A DNA stretch of 64,000 bases from Candidatus Magnetobacterium casense (GCF_000714715.1 NZ_JMFO01000001.1:175627-239626), one strand, 5' to 3'. Numbered from the stretch's first letter, positions 46,410-56,265 are shown. Notes: a model not told the origin generated them from the letters alone. A program made the numbers and translations.

Positions 46410-47551
46410 AAATCATGCAGACGAAAACAAGACAAAGCGGTTTCACATTAACGGAACTTGTCGTGACGCTGTTTATACTCAGCGCCATAATGGCGGCAAC
46501 CTTTGCGTCTTTTATTACACTGTCAAAGAGCTTTAAAAACGTGACAAAAGTTACGGAAACTCATATGGAAGACATTGCAGGTCTGGACATCATGCGATAT
46601 GACATAGAGATGGGCGGTTACGGCCTGCCACGTGCCTACTTCCCCCCGGCGCTGGATATTGTATACACCGAGGCCATTTCTACTACGACTTATGGGACCG
46701 ACCCCTCTCTGTTAAACGATGCCCCCTCCAACGAACCACTCACATACAGGTTCTCTGACAACACGGGAGGTAATGGCTCCGACGTGCTGGCGGTAAAGTC
46801 CCTTGCAGTTGCCCTGACAAACGTTTCGGAGAAATGGACATTCGTCTACTACGACGGCACAAACTGGGTATACAGGTTGTGGAATGACCCGCGCTATGAC
46901 TTCAAAAATACCGAAAGGGTTATCTTTGTCTCAGCGATAAACAAGGTACTCCAGACCGCTGGAGGTAATTGGCAGTTTACACTCAATAACTGGCCCGTAC
47001 ACGACAGCGTCAATATGCCTACACCGGGAAGCATTGACATTGCCTTTATTATGTATGGGGTCGATAGCACAAGCAACCTCAGAATGCCCTTTAATCGTGT
47101 AGACTACTTCCTGTACAGACCCGCAACGAATTTCCCCTCAAGATGCAATCCCAATACGTACACCCTCTACAGGGCCGTGATCAATCAGGCAACCGGTGCA
47201 CGAGACATCCAACCCCTGCTTGATTGCGTGGCAGACCTCCAGTTGGCCTTTGGCCTGGATACAAATGCCGATAACATGGTCGATTCCTGGACAACCAGCG
47301 CCATACCAACTACGGCAGACCTGTTGCAACAGCAGTTGAAAGAACTCAAGGTGTTCATGCTTGTACAGGAAGGGCAGTTTGACCCCGACTTTACCTTTGT
47401 AACCAACCCGACCAATCAAATGCTAATCGGAGATAGCAGCATTACCGTTAAGACCTTCGATTTCACATCGCCCGTTAACTTCGGGGCAGATTATGTACAT
47501 TACCGGTGGAAGCTCTATAAAATGGTAGCCAAACCACTAAATCTTATGTGA
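46406..47551 (+). CDS. PilW-type minor pseudopilin
   Basis: A 381-residue prepilin-like protein: leader then SGFTLTELVVTLFILSAIMA with the Glu+5, and a large C-terminal domain, as is usual for PilW/GspJ. GTG 46406 overlaps the upstream stop by four bases; ATG 46415 is an alternative that gives the leader MQTKTRQSG. The domain contains DIMRYDIEMGGYGLPR, typical of PilW-like proteins. Confidence 0.87.
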   Translation: MKIMQTKTRQSGFTLTELVVTLFILSAIMAATFASFITLSKSFKNVTKVTETHMEDIAGLDIMRYDIEMGGYGLPRAYFPPALDIVYTEAISTTTYGTDPSLLNDAPSNEPLTYRFSDNTGGNGSDVLAVKSLAVALTNVSEKWTFVYYDGTNWVYRLWNDPRYDFKNTERVIFVSAINKVLQTAGGNWQFTLNNWPVHDSVNMPTPGSIDIAFIMYGVDSTSNLRMPFNRVDYFLYRPATNFPSRCNPNTYTLYRAVINQATGARDIQPLLDCVADLQLAFGLDTNADNMVDSWTTSAIPTTADLLQQQLKELKVFMLVQEGQFDPDFTFVTNPTNQMLIGDSSITVKTFDFTSPVNFGADYVHYRWKLYKMVAKPLNLM

Positions 47552-47561
47552 GGCGACGTGT

Positions 47562-48116
47562 ATGAAGATACTTAGAAATGAAGCCGGCTTTGGCCTTGTG
47601 CTAACGATGATGTTTGCGCTCCTTGCGCTGGCACTTACGGGGGCACTGATGTTTGTTGTGATGCAGGAGTCAAAGCTCTCCGGCTCAGTAAAACGCTACG
47701 CCTCTACAATGGAGGCCGCCAGAGGCGGTGTGGCAATAGCAAAAGACTTCATCGTCTCCGGTAAGACAAGCCCCGCCTATGGCACTGTGCAGTACGCCAC
47801 CTGTACCTCTGACAGGGTATCCAGATCAACCTATGACCCTGATAACACCTATCAGTGGACCTCGTGCAATGCCTACACGGACTATAACTCTAACGTATGC
47901 ACTACTGCAAACGCCACCAGCGCCGACCCAAAGGTATGTCCCGACTTCATATCCACCCTGGGAGACTACACGGTGTATACGAAATTTGCCGATAACAAGC
48001 AGATAATTACAGGCAATACGTACAACGTAATCACGATCTCAATATATGCAGAAAACCCAGCCCTGCTCAGAGAATCCGTAAACATGATCTTCCTCTACCT
48101 GCTGAGGGTAGATTAA
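47562..48116 (+). CDS. PilX-type minor pseudopilin
   Basis: A 184-residue protein starting MKILRNEAGFGLVLTMMFAL. As in PilX/GspK the leader ends with G and the mature start lacks Glu at +5 (FGLVL). A long hydrophobic helix and MQESKLSGSVKRYASTMEAA follow, then a Cys-containing domain (YATCTS, SCNAY, VCPDF). It is the last gene of the operon and completes the FimT-PilV-PilW-PilX set which, with PilY1, forms the tip complex in characterised systems. Confidence 0.84.
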   Translation: MKILRNEAGFGLVLTMMFALLALALTGALMFVVMQESKLSGSVKRYASTMEAARGGVAIAKDFIVSGKTSPAYGTVQYATCTSDRVSRSTYDPDNTYQWTSCNAYTDYNSNVCTTANATSADPKVCPDFISTLGDYTVYTKFADNKQIITGNTYNVITISIYAENPALLRESVNMIFLYLLRVD

Positions 48117-48173
48117 GGGTAATAGGGTTTGCTAATTATTCCCCCGCAATAACGCTATCATAATTCTATACGG

Positions 48174-48824
48174 ATGATAGACTTACATACACATACGATC
48201 CTAAGCGATGGACAACTGATACCATCGGAGCTTGTGCAGCGCGCTGCTGTAATTGGTTACCGGTGCATAGCGTTGACTGACCACGGTGACGCCTCAAACC
48301 TTGAGTTCATTATTCCCAGGACGGTCAAGGTTGCCAGAGAGCTTAACAACCACACCACGGTAACGGTGATCCCCGGGGTGGAGATCACCCACGTACCACC
48401 GGAGTTGATCGGCGAAATCGTGGCAGAGGCAAGGGCTATGGGAGCACGCCTTGTCGTGGTACACGGAGAGACTATCGTGGAACCGGTCAAGGTGGGAACA
48501 AACAGGGCCGCCATAGAGGCTGGCGTTGACATCCTGGCACACCCCGGACTCATCACCGACGAAGACGTCATACGCGCCAGAGACATGGGCGTAACCCTTG
48601 AGATCACTGCACGGAGCGGACACAGTCTTTCAAATGGCCATGTCGCCGCAGTGGCAGGCAGGCTCGGGGCAAGTCTTGTCATCAACACCGATACGCACAG
48701 CCCCGGCGATCTTATCAATGGACAACGCGCATATACGATCGGCCTGGCAGCAGGAATGTCACCCGATTCGGTGCAGCAATGCTTCAAACGCTCAGAGTAT
48801 ATCGTCAGCAAGGCGTTAAGGTAA
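48174..48824 (+). CDS. PHP-domain phosphoesterase
   Basis: A 216-residue protein of the PHP family (histidinol-phosphatase-like metal hydrolases). The metal-binding motifs are in place: DLHTHTILSDG, ALTDHGD, PGVEITHV, VVVHGETI, LAHPGLI, and TDTHSPGD. The family is too broad to name a substrate. It starts with a weak ribosome binding site about 57 bases after the minor pilins and is probably unrelated to them. Confidence 0.88.
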   Translation: MIDLHTHTILSDGQLIPSELVQRAAVIGYRCIALTDHGDASNLEFIIPRTVKVARELNNHTTVTVIPGVEITHVPPELIGEIVAEARAMGARLVVVHGETIVEPVKVGTNRAAIEAGVDILAHPGLITDEDVIRARDMGVTLEITARSGHSLSNGHVAAVAGRLGASLVINTDTHSPGDLINGQRAYTIGLAAGMSPDSVQQCFKRSEYIVSKALR

Positions 48825-48923
48825 AAGATGAATAGTTTTTCAACGATATAGCGATTTACGATTGCGTTCAATACAAAACAGAGAAAGGGGCGACTCCTTC
48901 TTCCTCATTGGCATTTTGATACG

Positions 48924-48952
48924 TTGACAGAACCTTCCATAAATGTTAATCT
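48924..48952 (+). promoter_or_regulatory. Predicted sigma-70-type promoter
   Basis: TTGACA (48924-48929) and TAATCT (48947-48952), 17 bases apart, about 58 bases before the TPR gene. A fragment of the dispersed repeat edge (gagaaaggggcgactcc) lies just upstream. Confidence 0.45.
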
Positions 48953-49009
48953 ATACTACGCATAGAGACTGATTGTATGTGATCTATAGATAATAGTGGA
49001 GAAGAAGAG

Positions 49010-49891
49010 ATGCCAAAACAGATCAAGAAAAAGGTAGTAAAGAAAGTTGACCCTCAAAATGAACTTGTAGGTGTAGTTGAAAAATTCAGGGGATTTTACG
49101 ACACCCACAGGAAGGAGATGTTGATAGCAGAGGTTGTGCTGGTGTCAATAGTCATCCTGTCGATAACCGTGTGGGGATACGTGACATTCAGCAAAAAGGC
49201 CGCACTATCCCAACAGTTGATAGCCTATACAACATACCACAATATGTACCAAAAGAACGATCCCAAAAACGAACCTCCAAAGGAGCAGCGCTATCAAAAG
49301 GCCCTTGAGGAGTTCAAAAAGGCCTACGAAAAAAGCAAATCCCCGGTGAGCCTCTTCTACATGGCCAACGCCTACTATGAGATGGGCAAAATGGACGATG
49401 CGGAAAAGACCCTGCTCGAACTAAACAAACAATACGCCGGTAACGAGGATATCCTCCCATTGTCCATGTACAAGCTGTTTGAACTGTACAAGGGGGCCGG
49501 TAAACTTGACAAGGCCACTGAGACCTTACAACAGATGGAGAGATTGCGCACCCCCGTATACAAAGACATAGTTCTGTCCCAGATGGCAGAGATACTCAAA
49601 AAACAGGGTAAAGACGACGAAAGTAAGAAAAAGATGCAAGAGCTGGAGAAAAACTACCCGAATTCCCCCTACATACCGCCCAAACCCACGCAGGGCGATA
49701 ATACCCAGGCCGTCCAAAATATACCGATCACGATACCTGCCTCCGGAACCAAGCCAAGTGGCCAATCTGTACCACCTGCAGGAGAACAACCGACAGCGGC
49801 AGCTCCGGCAAAGGCGGCTCCGGCAAAGGCGGCTCCTGACTCTCCACCCGTAAACCCGGCAAAGGCACCCGCAGAGAAGTCAGGCAAGTAG
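49010..49891 (+). CDS. Single-pass membrane protein with TPR domain
   Basis: A 293-residue protein: Lys-rich cytoplasmic start (MPKQIKKKVVKKVD), one membrane helix (LIAEVVLVSIVILSITVWGY), a tetratricopeptide-type helical region (ALEEFKKAYEKSKSPVSLFY, YYEMGKMDDAEKTLLEL, LFELYKGAGKLDKATETLQ), and a Pro/Ala-rich tail with a repeated AAPAKAAP. The layout resembles YfgM, an inner-membrane partner of periplasmic chaperones, or other TPR scaffolds. GGAG precedes the start. Confidence 0.78.
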   Translation: MPKQIKKKVVKKVDPQNELVGVVEKFRGFYDTHRKEMLIAEVVLVSIVILSITVWGYVTFSKKAALSQQLIAYTTYHNMYQKNDPKNEPPKEQRYQKALEEFKKAYEKSKSPVSLFYMANAYYEMGKMDDAEKTLLELNKQYAGNEDILPLSMYKLFELYKGAGKLDKATETLQQMERLRTPVYKDIVLSQMAEILKKQGKDDESKKKMQELEKNYPNSPYIPPKPTQGDNTQAVQNIPITIPASGTKPSGQSVPPAGEQPTAAAPAKAAPAKAAPDSPPVNPAKAPAEKSGK

Positions 49892-50285
49892 CAGAGACGA
49901 CTAAAGCTAAGTTACAATTAAACAATATAAAAATATAGGTGGTAGCACTCCAGTCCGGCGTGGTCATATCGCTTAAGCACAGTAACAATGCCATACTGCT
50001 AAAAATAAAAGTGGCTTAAATGCTGGCCACCACGGTTGATTGTGGTGCTACTAATTTAACGTATTCTCTTAAAAAAACATGGTAAAATGGGGTCAAGGGG
50101 GCTTCTTCGTGCCTGGGGTGGCTCACCCCTCCCCTCGCGGGGGGTTCTGAAGGGGCGAGCGCATTGAGCCGGGGGGTCGCTGACCCCTCCTGGAGCGAAA
50201 AAGAAGCGGAGCCGCCCCTTTCTTTCTTGCGTAAAAGTATGGTTACCGTGAAATATAAAGAGGATACCTTTTTTTCTCCTCTCTG
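49892..50285. other. Gap with an imperfect inverted repeat and a dispersed repeat
   Basis: After the TPR gene, ggtggtagcac (about 49938) and gtggtgctacta (about 50041) form an imperfect inverted repeat around about 90 bases. A long dispersed palindromic repeat follows (50087-50228). No gene is seen. Confidence 0.5.
50087..50228. repeat. Dispersed G+C-rich palindromic repeat, copy 7 (long form)
   Basis: Opposite orientation to several other copies. It begins atggggtcaagggggcttct, has ggctcacccctcccctcgcg and ggttctgaagggg, contains an extra module gggggtcgctgacccc, and ends agccgcccctttctttctt. Confidence 0.85.
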
Positions 50286-50627
50286 CTACTCTTTTGTGTT
50301 TTTGAGCTTACAGTCATTGTTTTTGACTGGACAACACTTTGGCGCTGGAAGTACTTCATCATACTCTCTGTTAAGCAGTTCGAGCAAATCCGGAATGATA
50401 GGGTCTACCAGGAAATAACATTTCAGTCTTCCGTCCATGTAATAATTAATGACACCGTGGTTTCTGAGCAGAGTCAGGTGCTGCGAAACGTTAGGCTGGC
50501 TTACCTCAAGAAATTTCTCCAGATCGCTTACACACTTGACGCCCCTTGAAAGCTCTTCTAATATCTTCACCCTTATAGGATGGGCAATAACCCTTAGTAA
50601 CTCTATCTTTTGGCCAATGCTTTTCAT
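50286..50627 (-). CDS. ArsR-family metal- or redox-responsive repressor
   Basis: A 113-residue winged-helix regulator. The DNA-binding region reads RVIAHPIRVKILEELSRG and VSQPNVSQHLTLLRNHGVI, as in ArsR/SmtB proteins. A Cys-rich tail (PKCCPVKNNDCK) could bind metal or sense thiols; a Cys (KCVSDLE) also sits just before the recognition helix, as in ArsR itself. No adjacent transporter or resistance gene is intact; the neighbouring ISL3 element may have disrupted the original target operon. Confidence 0.87.
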   Translation of the reverse strand: MKSIGQKIELLRVIAHPIRVKILEELSRGVKCVSDLEKFLEVSQPNVSQHLTLLRNHGVINYYMDGRLKCYFLVDPIIPDLLELLNREYDEVLPAPKCCPVKNNDCKLKNTKE

Positions 50628-50782
50628 CTCTCTACCTGATACCCTATATCTAAACGTTCTATATTATACACTTTTTTATTTGGTAATAGTTCAACATCTG
50701 TAAAAATTTCCAATGAAAACATAGAGGGCTTGGTCAGCCATTTCACTCATTCACTACCCTTAAAAGCTCCATAAATATTGTC

Positions 50783-51995
50783 GGCTCTTTCTCAAAGTGA
50801 GTGGGTAATGGTACAATGATGGTAAAACATGTAAGGAGAATAGAGTTATGGAAATGTTGGAGAATTTATTTGAGCAAGCACTAAATATACAGTTACCGTG
50901 GAAGGTAACATCTATAGATTTCAAGAAAGCGGAAAAGGTGATAGATATACATATTGATTTTGCAAGAGGTAGTATATTCAAGTGTAGTAAGTGTGGAAAC
51001 AATTCTAAAGCTTATGACACAACTGAAAAGAAATGGCGACATCTTAATTTTTTTGAATATGAGAGTTATATAATAGCAAGAGTACCAAGGACTGATTGTA
51101 ATGAATGTGGAATTTTACAGATAGAAATACCTTGGGCTCGTAGTGGTGCTGATTTTACATATTTATTTGATTCTCTAATGATGATTCTTTGTAGAGAAAT
51201 GCCTGTAAACAAAGTGTCTAAAATTATGAAAGAAGATGATGAAAAATTATGGAGGATAATTCATCACTATACAGAAGAGGCAAGGAAATTAGAGGACTAT
51301 TCCAATGTAAAAGCAATAGGAGTAGACGAAACATCTAAAAAAAAAGGACATGATTATGTCACATTATTTGTAGATTTGGATGACAAGAAAACCATTTTTG
51401 TAACTGAGGGTAAAGGGTCTGAAACAGTTAAGAAATTTAAAGAAGATTTTGAAAACCACAATGGTATAGCTGAAAATATAAAAGATGCCAGCATAGACAT
51501 GTCGCCTGCATTTATAAAAGGGATAGAGGAGACTTTTCCAAACGCTGAAATAACATTTGATAAATTTCACATAATGAAGATAGTAAACAGTGCAGTAGAT
51601 GAAGTAAGGAAAAATGAAGTGAAGGAACAAGAGATACTCCGTGGTAAAAAATATATATTTCTAAAAAACAGAGAAAAACTAACTTAAAATCAAAAAGAGG
51701 AATTGAGGAAAATAGAATTTATGCCTTACCTGAACTTACAAACGATAAGAGCATTTCACATACGTGAGAATTTTCAATCAATTTATAAAGAACAGACAAA
51801 AGAAGAGTTTGAGTTAAAGCTCCATAAATGGTATTTTTGGGCAACCCATATTCGATTAAAACCGATATGTGAAGCAGCTAAAGCAAAAGCAAGGGGTTAC
51901 AGAACATTTAAAAACCTAAAGGTTATTATCTATATGCTCACAAGTAAGCTGGATTATACTAAGGTTGGACTACCCACATGAATTACGAAAGAGCC
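50783..51995 (+). mobile_element. Degenerate ISL3-family insertion sequence
   Basis: About 1.2 kb bounded by imperfect inverted repeats: ggctctttctcaaagtgagt at the left, and the right end as its reverse complement ggctctttcgtaattcatgt, both followed by ggg. The ggctcttt end is typical of ISL3. No matching 8-base target duplication is visible. It is markedly A+T-rich. The transposase inside is broken. Confidence 0.85.
50848..51981 (+). pseudogene. ISL3-family transposase, broken
   Basis: The first part (50848-51687) has the zinc-finger-like FKCSKCGNNS...TDCNECG, the DDE segment VKAIGVDETSKKKGHDY, and DMSPAFIKG. It ends at TAA 51685 after KNREKLT. The same frame continues (NQKEELRKIEF, LNLQTIRAFHIRENFQ), so a single nonsense change split the gene. 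Near the 3' end, HIRLKPICEAAK jumps directly to AKARGYRTFKNLKVI, losing the segment of roughly 35-40 residues normally there, including the last catalytic Glu region. Transposition is therefore not expected from this copy. Confidence 0.85.
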
Positions 51996-52152
51996 ACATT
52001 ATAAAAGGGATGTCATCCAAGTCTTTAAATCATGTGTTAGAAATATAAAGGTTTTAAATAAATCCAAGACTCCAGGCCTTCTTAGAGTTCGATTTGATCT
52101 TTACGGCAACGTAACCGAAACCCGTACTGTACCACCTGCTGTATTGCTTTGA
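51996..52152 (+). pseudogene. 3' remnant of an AgmX/TonB-C-like gene
   Basis: Directly after the right IS end an open segment reads YKRDVIQVFKSCVRNIKVLN, then GLLRVRFDLYGNVTETRTV and PPAVLL with a TGA stop. The pattern (Cys, then G.l.V.F.l...G.V...) resembles the C-terminal domain of AgmX/PglI or TonB-like envelope proteins. No matching 5' part is seen upstream of the IS, so the rest was deleted. Confidence 0.4.
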
Positions 52153-52274
52153 TAAGGATACGGATATAAATATTATAGCATCAGGATTGACAATAATGGG
52201 GGTCAAAAAGGGTTTGACTATGACAGTAGAAATATGCTATTTTTGTAGATTGACATTGTCAATTTATTTTATGA

Positions 52275-52500
52275 AACAAAAGTGGGGATTGTTGTACTGT
52301 TTACAAAAACGCTGCTAAAGAAAACTCTGGGTTTATGTGGGAGGCTACAGACATGGATAACTTCCCCGTAAGGTTTCAGAGTGAAGACAAAACGTCTACG
52401 ACTACGTGGAGAAATATTAAAATAGGCGGAGTTTCCAACAATGTATTTGATATACCAGCGGGATACAAGAAAAATGGATATGCCTATGATGCCTCGTAGG
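52275..52500 (+). pseudogene. 3' remnant of a DUF4412-like lipoprotein gene
   Basis: An open segment lacking a start reads SGDCCTVYKNAAK, FMWEATDMDNFPVRFQSE, then WRNIKIGGVSNNVFDIPAGY and a stop at 52498. The FdIPaGYkk ending and the preceding fPvr...s...t...w.nik.g pattern are typical of DUF4412-like outer-membrane-associated lipoproteins. The 5' two thirds are missing. The remaining sequence to 52517 carries the acsA ribosome binding site. Confidence 0.5.
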
Positions 52501-52517
52501 TAAAAGGAGGTTTGCGC

Positions 52518-54518
52518 ATGACAGACAAGAACAACATTGAGGTATTGATGGCAGAGAACAGGTTGTTTCCTCCGCCTGCGGGTTTTGCCGAAAAGGCCCG
52601 CATCAAGAGTATGGAGGAGTATGAGCACCTGTACAAGCGGTCAGTTGAAGACACTGAGGGGTTCTGGGCTGAGATGGCACGGACCCACCTGCACTGGTTC
52701 AAGGGGTGGGATAAGACCCTGAGCTACGACTTCAGAAAACCCTTTGTCAAGTGGTTTGAGGGAGGCAAGCTCAACGTCTCTTACAACTGCCTGGACAGAC
52801 ACATCAAGTCCGGCTACAAGAATAAGGCCGCCATTATATGGGAGTCCAACTACGGCATCCTGAACAAGACCTACACCTACCAGCAGCTCTACTACGAGGT
52901 AAACAAGTTTGCCAACGTCCTGAAAAGGCACGGCATACAGAAGGGCGACAGGGTGATGATCTACCTGCCCATGGTGCCGGAGGTCGTCATAAGTATGCTG
53001 GCATGTGCACGTATAGGGGCGATACACAGTGTTGTCTTTGGTGGATTCAGTGCGCAGTCTCTCAGGGACAGGATCATAGACTGCCAGGCCAGAATGCTGA
53101 TCACTGCCGACTATGGCAGCCGTGGCGGCAAGCTGGTCCCGCTTAAGACCAATGCCGATGAGGCCGTTGAATACTGCCCTTCGATCGAAAAGGTGATCGT
53201 CGTAAAGACTCAGACGTCTGCCCCAACCACGGTATCAATGAACGATAAACAAGGTATGCGGCGGGACTTCTGGTGGCATGAGGAGATCAACGACAAGCAG
53301 ATAACACACTACTGTGAGCCTGAGTGGATGGATGCCGAAGACCCCCTGTTTATACTCTACACGTCGGGGTCAACGGGTAAACCCAAGGGTGTCCTGCACA
53401 CAACGGCAGGCTATCTGCTCTATACGCAGTTGACGTTTAAGTGGATATTTGACTGCAGAGACGAGGATGTCTACTTTTGCACGGCGGATGTGGGTTGGAT
53501 AACCGGTCACAGTTATATAGTCTATGGGCCCTTAAGCAGTGGAGCTACGTCGCTTGTCTTTGAGGGCATCCCCACCTACCCTGATCCAGGTAGGTTCTGG
53601 GGCATCGTAGAGAGATACGGTGTCAATATCTTCTACACTGCCCCCACGGCCATCAGGGCGCTCATGAAGGAAGGAGACCAGTGGGTAAAGCAGCACGATC
53701 TGTCTTCGCTGAGACTCTTGGGCACGGTTGGCGAACCGATAAACCCGGAGGCCTGGATGTGGTATCACAACGTGGTGGGCCGGGGGGAAGTACCAATTGT
53801 GGATACCTGGTGGCAGACCGAAACTGGCGGAATACTGATCACCCCGCTGCCGGGGGCAATGACGCTTAAACCGGGGTCGGCATCAAAACCGTTTCCGGGC
53901 ATTGTCCCTGCCGTCCTAAGGGAAAACGGCTCCCCTGCCGAAGTCAATCAGGGGGGCTATCTCGTGATCAAAAAGCCGTGGCCTGGCATATTGCGCGGCA
54001 CGTATGGCGACCCCGAAAACATTCGGATCAGGGACGTCTATTTTTCAAGGTTTGAGGGCGTGTACTTCACCGGCGATGGCGCCCGATGTGACGAAGATGG
54101 CGATTACTGGCTGATGGGCAGAATTGACGACGTCATAAACGTCTCCGGCCACAGGATCGGCACTGCCGAGGTGGAGTCGGCCCTGGTAAGCCATGAGGCC
54201 GTGGCAGAGGCCGCCGTCGTGGGCTTCCCGCACGACATCAAGGGAGAGGGACTCTATGCCTACGTCACGCTCAAGGAGGGCTTTCAATCCTCAGAGGAGC
54301 TTAAGGGCAGACTCATTGAGCACGTCAGGCATGTCATAGGGCCTATCGCCTCACCGGATAAGGTGCAGTTCTCCCCCTCTCTGCCAAAGACCAGGAGTGG
54401 TAAGATAATGCGCAGGATACTCAGAAACATAGCAAAGGGCGAACTCGAAAATCTCGGCGACACTAGCACCTTGGCTGACCCAATGGTCGTGGATGACCTC
54501 GTCAAAGGGAAACAATAA
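52518..54518 (+). CDS. acsA: Acetyl-CoA synthetase
   Basis: Makes acetyl-CoA from acetate, ATP and CoA via acetyl-AMP. The 666-residue product has all AMP-forming motifs: [38 protein letters not shown], the [20 protein letters not shown] hinge, and the acetylatable Lys in [10 protein letters not shown]. The start ATG 52518 is seven bases after AAAGGAGG; the TTG at 52512 is unlikely. It lies downstream of the two gene remnants and probably has its own promoter. Confidence 0.96.
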   Translation: MTDKNNIEVLMAENRLFPPPAGFAEKARIKSMEEYEHLYKRSVEDTEGFWAEMARTHLHWFKGWDKTLSYDFRKPFVKWFEGGKLNVSYNCLDRHIKSGYKNKAAIIWESNYGILNKTYTYQQLYYEVNKFANVLKRHGIQKGDRVMIYLPMVPEVVISMLACARIGAIHSVVFGGFSAQSLRDRIIDCQARMLITADYGSRGGKLVPLKTNADEAVEYCPSIEKVIVVKTQTSAPTTVSMNDKQGMRRDFWWHEEINDKQITHYCEPEWMDAEDPLFILYTSGSTGKPKGVLHTTAGYLLYTQLTFKWIFDCRDEDVYFCTADVGWITGHSYIVYGPLSSGATSLVFEGIPTYPDPGRFWGIVERYGVNIFYTAPTAIRALMKEGDQWVKQHDLSSLRLLGTVGEPINPEAWMWYHNVVGRGEVPIVDTWWQTETGGILITPLPGAMTLKPGSASKPFPGIVPAVLRENGSPAEVNQGGYLVIKKPWPGILRGTYGDPENIRIRDVYFSRFEGVYFTGDGARCDEDGDYWLMGRIDDVINVSGHRIGTAEVESALVSHEAVAEAAVVGFPHDIKGEGLYAYVTLKEGFQSSEELKGRLIEHVRHVIGPIASPDKVQFSPSLPKTRSGKIMRRILRNIAKGELENLGDTSTLADPMVVDDLVKGKQ

Positions 54519-54654
54519 AAGAAAGAAGGGGCGGCTCTGCCCCCCTCAGACCCTCCTGCAAGGGGAGGGGTGGGGCACCCCGGCCATAAAAAGTCGCACC
54601 TGGCCCCCTTCAGAATCCCCTGAAAGGGGTCACGGGCCCCTTGACCCCATAATG
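54519..54654. repeat. Dispersed G+C-rich palindromic repeat, copy 8
   Basis: Starts at the acsA stop with aaaagaaagaaggggcggct, has tcctgcaaggggaggggtgg, ggcaccccgg, a duplicated inner stem cccctgaaaggggtcacggg, and ends ccccttgaccccataatgcc. Confidence 0.87.
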
Positions 54655-54841
54655 CCTAACCTTCTATCATCACAGAAATATTTACAGTAACAAACATTTT
54701 ACTTTTTTAAAAGACACGTAACTTTTATATAAGCAATTCGTTATGTGAAGTAAACTTCTCTTGTTTTTTTGAAACAATATGGGATACAATCTGAAGAAGC
54801 TCTTTTAGAGCACTATTATTGTTCTTTGGAGGTACAATTTA
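54519..54841. other. Gap with dispersed repeat and A+T-rich leader
   Basis: The first 136 bases are a dispersed repeat copy. The rest is A+T-rich and contains ttttataagc- and ggag-like signals before the protease start, with no clear promoter pair and no gene. Confidence 0.6.
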
Positions 54842-55864
54842 ATGGGATATGCAAAAATTGAGGCATTAATTGCTGCAAGAGAGTTCCTTGAAAATCAGTT
54901 CTTAGTTAATTCAAATGTAAATAAACCGCTCCTATTTGAGAAAAGCCTTAAAAGCTATATTAACTTTCGTTCGACTTTCCTTCACTCTATGGTAATAGGT
55001 AAAGACTCTCTGGGCTTTAATAATATTGTTGGGGCAGGGATTAGTGAAAAAAGGGTTAAAGGTAAGTACACTGGCGAACCTTGTGTTACTGTATACGTTG
55101 AAAAAAAGGCTGATAGTGAGCAAGTTGCAACAGAGGCTCTTATTCCCAAAAACGTTAACAGTGTTCCAACAGATGTTATTGCCTCCGGTAAGCTGTATGC
55201 ACAGGGTTTAACCGGATATTATCGTCCCGCCCCTTGCGGTGTATCGGTTGGACATCATCTGACAACGGCCGGCACCCTCGGTTGTGTGGTTAAAGGAAAT
55301 AGCAGGCTCTTTATCCTGAGTAACAACCATGTCTTGGCTAACTGTAACAACACAAGTGTTGGTGACCATATATTACAACCAGCTAAGGCTGATGGCGGTC
55401 GAATTCAAGACCATACTATTGCCACTCTCTCCAGCTTCGTACCGATAAACTTTAGGGCATATAATTACCTTGATTGTGCCATTGCAGAGGTGCTCTCTGA
55501 CAACATAGTCTCTAATGTAGTCGAGTACTATGGGCAGATAGGTAAAGCCATCACGGAATGCAGTATGAATTTCCTTGTAAAAAAGTGTGGACGTACCACT
55601 GAATTTACACATGGTAGGGTCACTGGTTGCAATGCTACAATGAGAATTGATCTCAATGGAATAGATGTGATTTTCAAGGACCAGATAATGGTTGAATCAA
55701 CGACATCTGCGCCCTTCAGTCAACCAGGGGATTCCGGTTCTCTGATTGTGACAGAGACGGGCAATAACCCGGTTGGCCTGCTCTTTGCCGGAAGTCAAAC
55801 ACTCACAAGCGCCAATCCGATAAGCGCTGTTTTATCGGCGTTGGATGTGACCATAGTAACATAA
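54842..55864 (+). CDS. Trypsin-like serine protease with N-terminal partner domain
   Basis: A 340-residue protein without a clear signal peptide. Residues about 60-115 form a small domain (NNIVGAGISEKRVKGKYTGE, PCVTVYVEKKA, IPKNVNSVPTDVIASGK). Residues about 125-340 are a chymotrypsin-fold protease with all three catalytic residues in order: His in ILSNNHVLANC, Asp in NYLDCAIAEV, and Ser in PFSQPGDSGSLI. GGAG lies before the ATG. Codon use is more A+T-rich than the flanking acsA and dapL genes. A truncated, stand-alone copy of the N-terminal domain follows at 56026. Cytoplasmic or surface location is unknown. Confidence 0.82.
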   Translation: MGYAKIEALIAAREFLENQFLVNSNVNKPLLFEKSLKSYINFRSTFLHSMVIGKDSLGFNNIVGAGISEKRVKGKYTGEPCVTVYVEKKADSEQVATEALIPKNVNSVPTDVIASGKLYAQGLTGYYRPAPCGVSVGHHLTTAGTLGCVVKGNSRLFILSNNHVLANCNNTSVGDHILQPAKADGGRIQDHTIATLSSFVPINFRAYNYLDCAIAEVLSDNIVSNVVEYYGQIGKAITECSMNFLVKKCGRTTEFTHGRVTGCNATMRIDLNGIDVIFKDQIMVESTTSAPFSQPGDSGSLIVTETGNNPVGLLFAGSQTLTSANPISAVLSALDVTIVT

Positions 55865-56025
55865 TAGGGCATGTTCTAAAAAACTACGGAGGGGCGACAT
55901 CTGCCTTTCCAGTAAACGCTAACATACCCTGGCGGAGAATATTGGTGACAATTGTCTCGGCAACGGGACTTATAACATTGACATTTGTTATAATAAGATT
56001 AGCAGAGAAAGAAGGTGAGGTCAAT

Positions 56026-56265
56026 ATGACTAATAATATACAGAGTTCACCAAGGCCAACAATTGAGGAGGTTAAGGCTATACACGAAATGAATCTCTTT
56101 GATATAAACGGTGTCGAAGGGGTTGGCATCGGCGAGGAATCAGGCAGGGCTGTGATAAAGGTATATGTTTCAAAGCAACCAAAGTTACTACAAGATAAGA
56201 TACCTGCTCAAATAGATGGTTACTCCGTAGCCTTAGAGTTTAGTGGCAAGTTTCACGCATTTTAG
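56026..56265 (+). CDS. Stand-alone copy of the protease N-terminal domain
   Basis: A 79-residue protein: a helix (PTIEEVKAIHEMNLFDIN) followed by GVEGVGIGEESGRAVIKVYV, IPAQIDGYSVALEFSGKF. The pattern GvGI...g...v.VYV.k...l....IP..v.g..v....G matches the N-terminal domain of the protease just upstream (GAGISEK...TVYVEKK...IPKNV...). ATG 56026 was chosen because gaaggtgagg lies five bases before it; a longer frame from 55942 is unlikely. It could be an inhibitor, chaperone or substrate-recognition partner of the protease. This is inference. Confidence 0.66.
   Translation: MTNNIQSSPRPTIEEVKAIHEMNLFDINGVEGVGIGEESGRAVIKVYVSKQPKLLQDKIPAQIDGYSVALEFSGKFHAF

Noticed and set aside
55970..55995. ttgaca and tataat close together before the small protease-domain gene, first read as a promoter.
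   Set aside because: The two words are only about five bases apart, so they cannot be the -35 and -10 of one promoter.
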